A DNA stretch of 52,053 nucleotides from Bradyrhizobium sp. Gha (lineage in GTDB: Bacteria; Pseudomonadota; Alphaproteobacteria; Rhizobiales; Xanthobacteraceae). The translations under genes and the position numbers were made by a program. The notes beneath the pieces were generated by a model that was not told the origin of the DNA, ran no database searches, and worked only from the letters and a program-made list of their open reading frames with translations. The first letter of the stretch is position 1, and each line of letters starts with the position of its first letter. The stretch is from assembly GCF_900113735.1 (NCBI RefSeq), contig NZ_FOQM01000050.1, positions 1 through 52,053 of the forward strand. Reading direction: 5' to 3'. Of this stretch, positions 51,311 to 52,053 are shown one piece after another.

Positions 51311-51450
51311 TCCCTCTCCCGCTGGCGGGGGAGGGCTGGGGTGGGGGTGCTTCCGCATTGGGAGTGTTTGAAGCACATCGAGATTATCCCGAGTGGAGAG
51401 AGCCCCCACCCGGCGCTTCGCGCCGACCTCCCCCGCAAGCGGGAGAGGTG
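51311..51450. repeat. Mosaic palindromic repeat
   Basis: TCCCTCTCCCGCTGGCGGGG at the left and CTCCCCCGCAAGCGGGAGAG at the right flank an inner GGCGCTTCGCGCC hairpin. It has the same composition as the repeats at 8974-9128 and 25121-25265. It begins 19 bp after the chemoreceptor stop and may end that transcript. Confidence 0.75.
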
Positions 51451-51575
51451 ACCGAGGTTGGGGCGCGCGCGTCCCACATCACGGAAAAAACCATCGCGGT
51501 ATGACCGCCATGCGGCGACCGGCTGGCCTTCTTTTTCGGCTGGCGCCCTGCCCGCGCCGGGTTTAAGCCGGTGGC

Positions 51576-52053
51576 ATGAACCCAAAAACCGACACCGTGC
51601 ACTCCTCCGCCGAGGCGCTGCGCTACCCGTGGGACCAGCATCCCGGCCCGGAAGAGGTCGTGGAGGTCAGGCCCGGCGTGTTGTGGGCGCGGCTGAAGCT
51701 GCCGTTCCGCCTCAACCACGTGAACATCTACCTGCTCGCCGACGGCGACGGCTATGCGATGGTCGATGCCGGCTTCGGCAACGAGGAGACGATCGAAGCC
51801 TGGACCAAGCTGTTCGAAGGTCCGCTGAAGGGCGTCAACATCACGCGCCTGATCGTCACCCATTCGCATCCCGATCACGTCGGCCTCGCCGGCTGGATCG
51901 TCGAGCGATTCAACTGTCCGCTGGTGATGTCGCAGGTCGAATATCTGCAATCGGTCTATCACCAGAACCGCGGCACCGAGGAGCGGCGCGAGGCGCAGCG
52001 GCTGTTCTTCCGCCGCCACGGCATGGATGAGTCCCTCACCGAGAAGCTGCTCG
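51576..52053 (+). CDS. Metallo-beta-lactamase-fold hydrolase, N-terminal part (runs off the window)
   Basis: ATG 51576 opens a frame that is uninterrupted to the window end (159 complete codons). The fold begins with LPFRLNHVNIYLLADGDGYA, then MVDAGFGNEETIEAW, and the zinc-binding motif is intact: VTHSHPDHVGLAGWIVE (His-x-His-x-Asp-His). The closest subgroup from memory is the glyoxalase II/lactonase-like hydrolases of about 340-360 residues found in many rhizobia, where the N-terminal W-x-P-F-x-L-x-H-V-N segment is conserved. The protein looks soluble, without a signal peptide. The C-terminal half is not visible, so the substrate class is open. Confidence 0.85.
   Translation, partial: MNPKTDTVHSSAEALRYPWDQHPGPEEVVEVRPGVLWARLKLPFRLNHVNIYLLADGDGYAMVDAGFGNEETIEAWTKLFEGPLKGVNITRLIVTHSHPDHVGLAGWIVERFNCPLVMSQVEYLQSVYHQNRGTEERREAQRLFFRRHGMDESLTEKLL

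Noticed and set aside
49130..51409. Open frame of 759 codons on the minus strand
   Set aside because: It is antisense to the chemoreceptor gene, whose membrane helices, HAMP and signalling tip are unmistakable; the antisense product is repetitive Gly/Asp/Leu/His sequence.

Overview
The window looks like chromosome from a Bradyrhizobium-type alphaproteobacterium (Nitrobacteraceae). The basis is high G+C with strong codon bias, several classes of long palindromic intergenic repeats familiar from Bradyrhizobium, many ABC importers, an Omp25/Omp31-type porin, a BA14K-type remnant and winged-helix/TPR regulators. No rRNA, tRNA, CRISPR array, prophage or replication origin was seen. The only mobile-element trace is the last 44 codons of an IS110-like transposase at the left edge.

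Left part (0-14 kb): a two-gene type I secretion exporter (prtD/hlyD type) and a GlsB/YeaQ membrane protein. These are followed by a seven-gene minus-strand peptide/amide uptake operon: binding protein, DppB, DppC, DppF, AtzG-like small protein, amidase (frameshifted), DppD. The last four genes are joined by 4-bp ATGA overlaps. A second, paralogous binding protein is transcribed divergently.

Surface/signalling locus (13.9-25.1 kb): a CHASE2-adenylate cyclase lies downstream of a 2050-residue protein with an Ala-rich linker, a FecR domain, VCBS-like repeats, a long beta-helix-like region and an RTX-like C-terminal secretion signal. Across a 631-bp divergent gap are a secreted LapG-like transglutaminase-fold cysteine peptidase (BTLCP) and a cysteine-rich LprI/DUF1311 protein. 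Together with the type I exporter at 0.4-3.4 kb these could form a Lap-like adhesin secretion, retention and release system in which a cyclase replaces the usual c-di-GMP receptor LapD. This is my main candidate for something new. It is an inference from domains and gene order.

Middle (25.3-34.6 kb): a complete branched-chain-amino-acid-type ABC importer (LivH-M-G-F, with the binding protein last) enclosing an acyl-CoA ligase, which suggests uptake and CoA activation of an organic acid. Divergent from it is a two-gene ABC-2-like exporter.

Right part (34.6-52 kb): an AbrB/VapC toxin-antitoxin pair with an inverted repeat upstream; a secreted metallo-beta-lactamase-fold protein; an EamA transporter; a cupin; an M29 aminopeptidase; a fumarase/adenylosuccinate-lyase superfamily enzyme; and a BA14K pseudogene. 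Two paralogous winged-helix/TolB-like/TPR regulators flank a GFA-family protein and a probable methanethiol S-methyltransferase. Then come small hypotheticals, an outer-membrane beta-barrel protein with a CtrA-like site upstream and a clear terminator downstream, a methyl-accepting chemotaxis protein, and the start of a metallo-hydrolase cut by the window edge.
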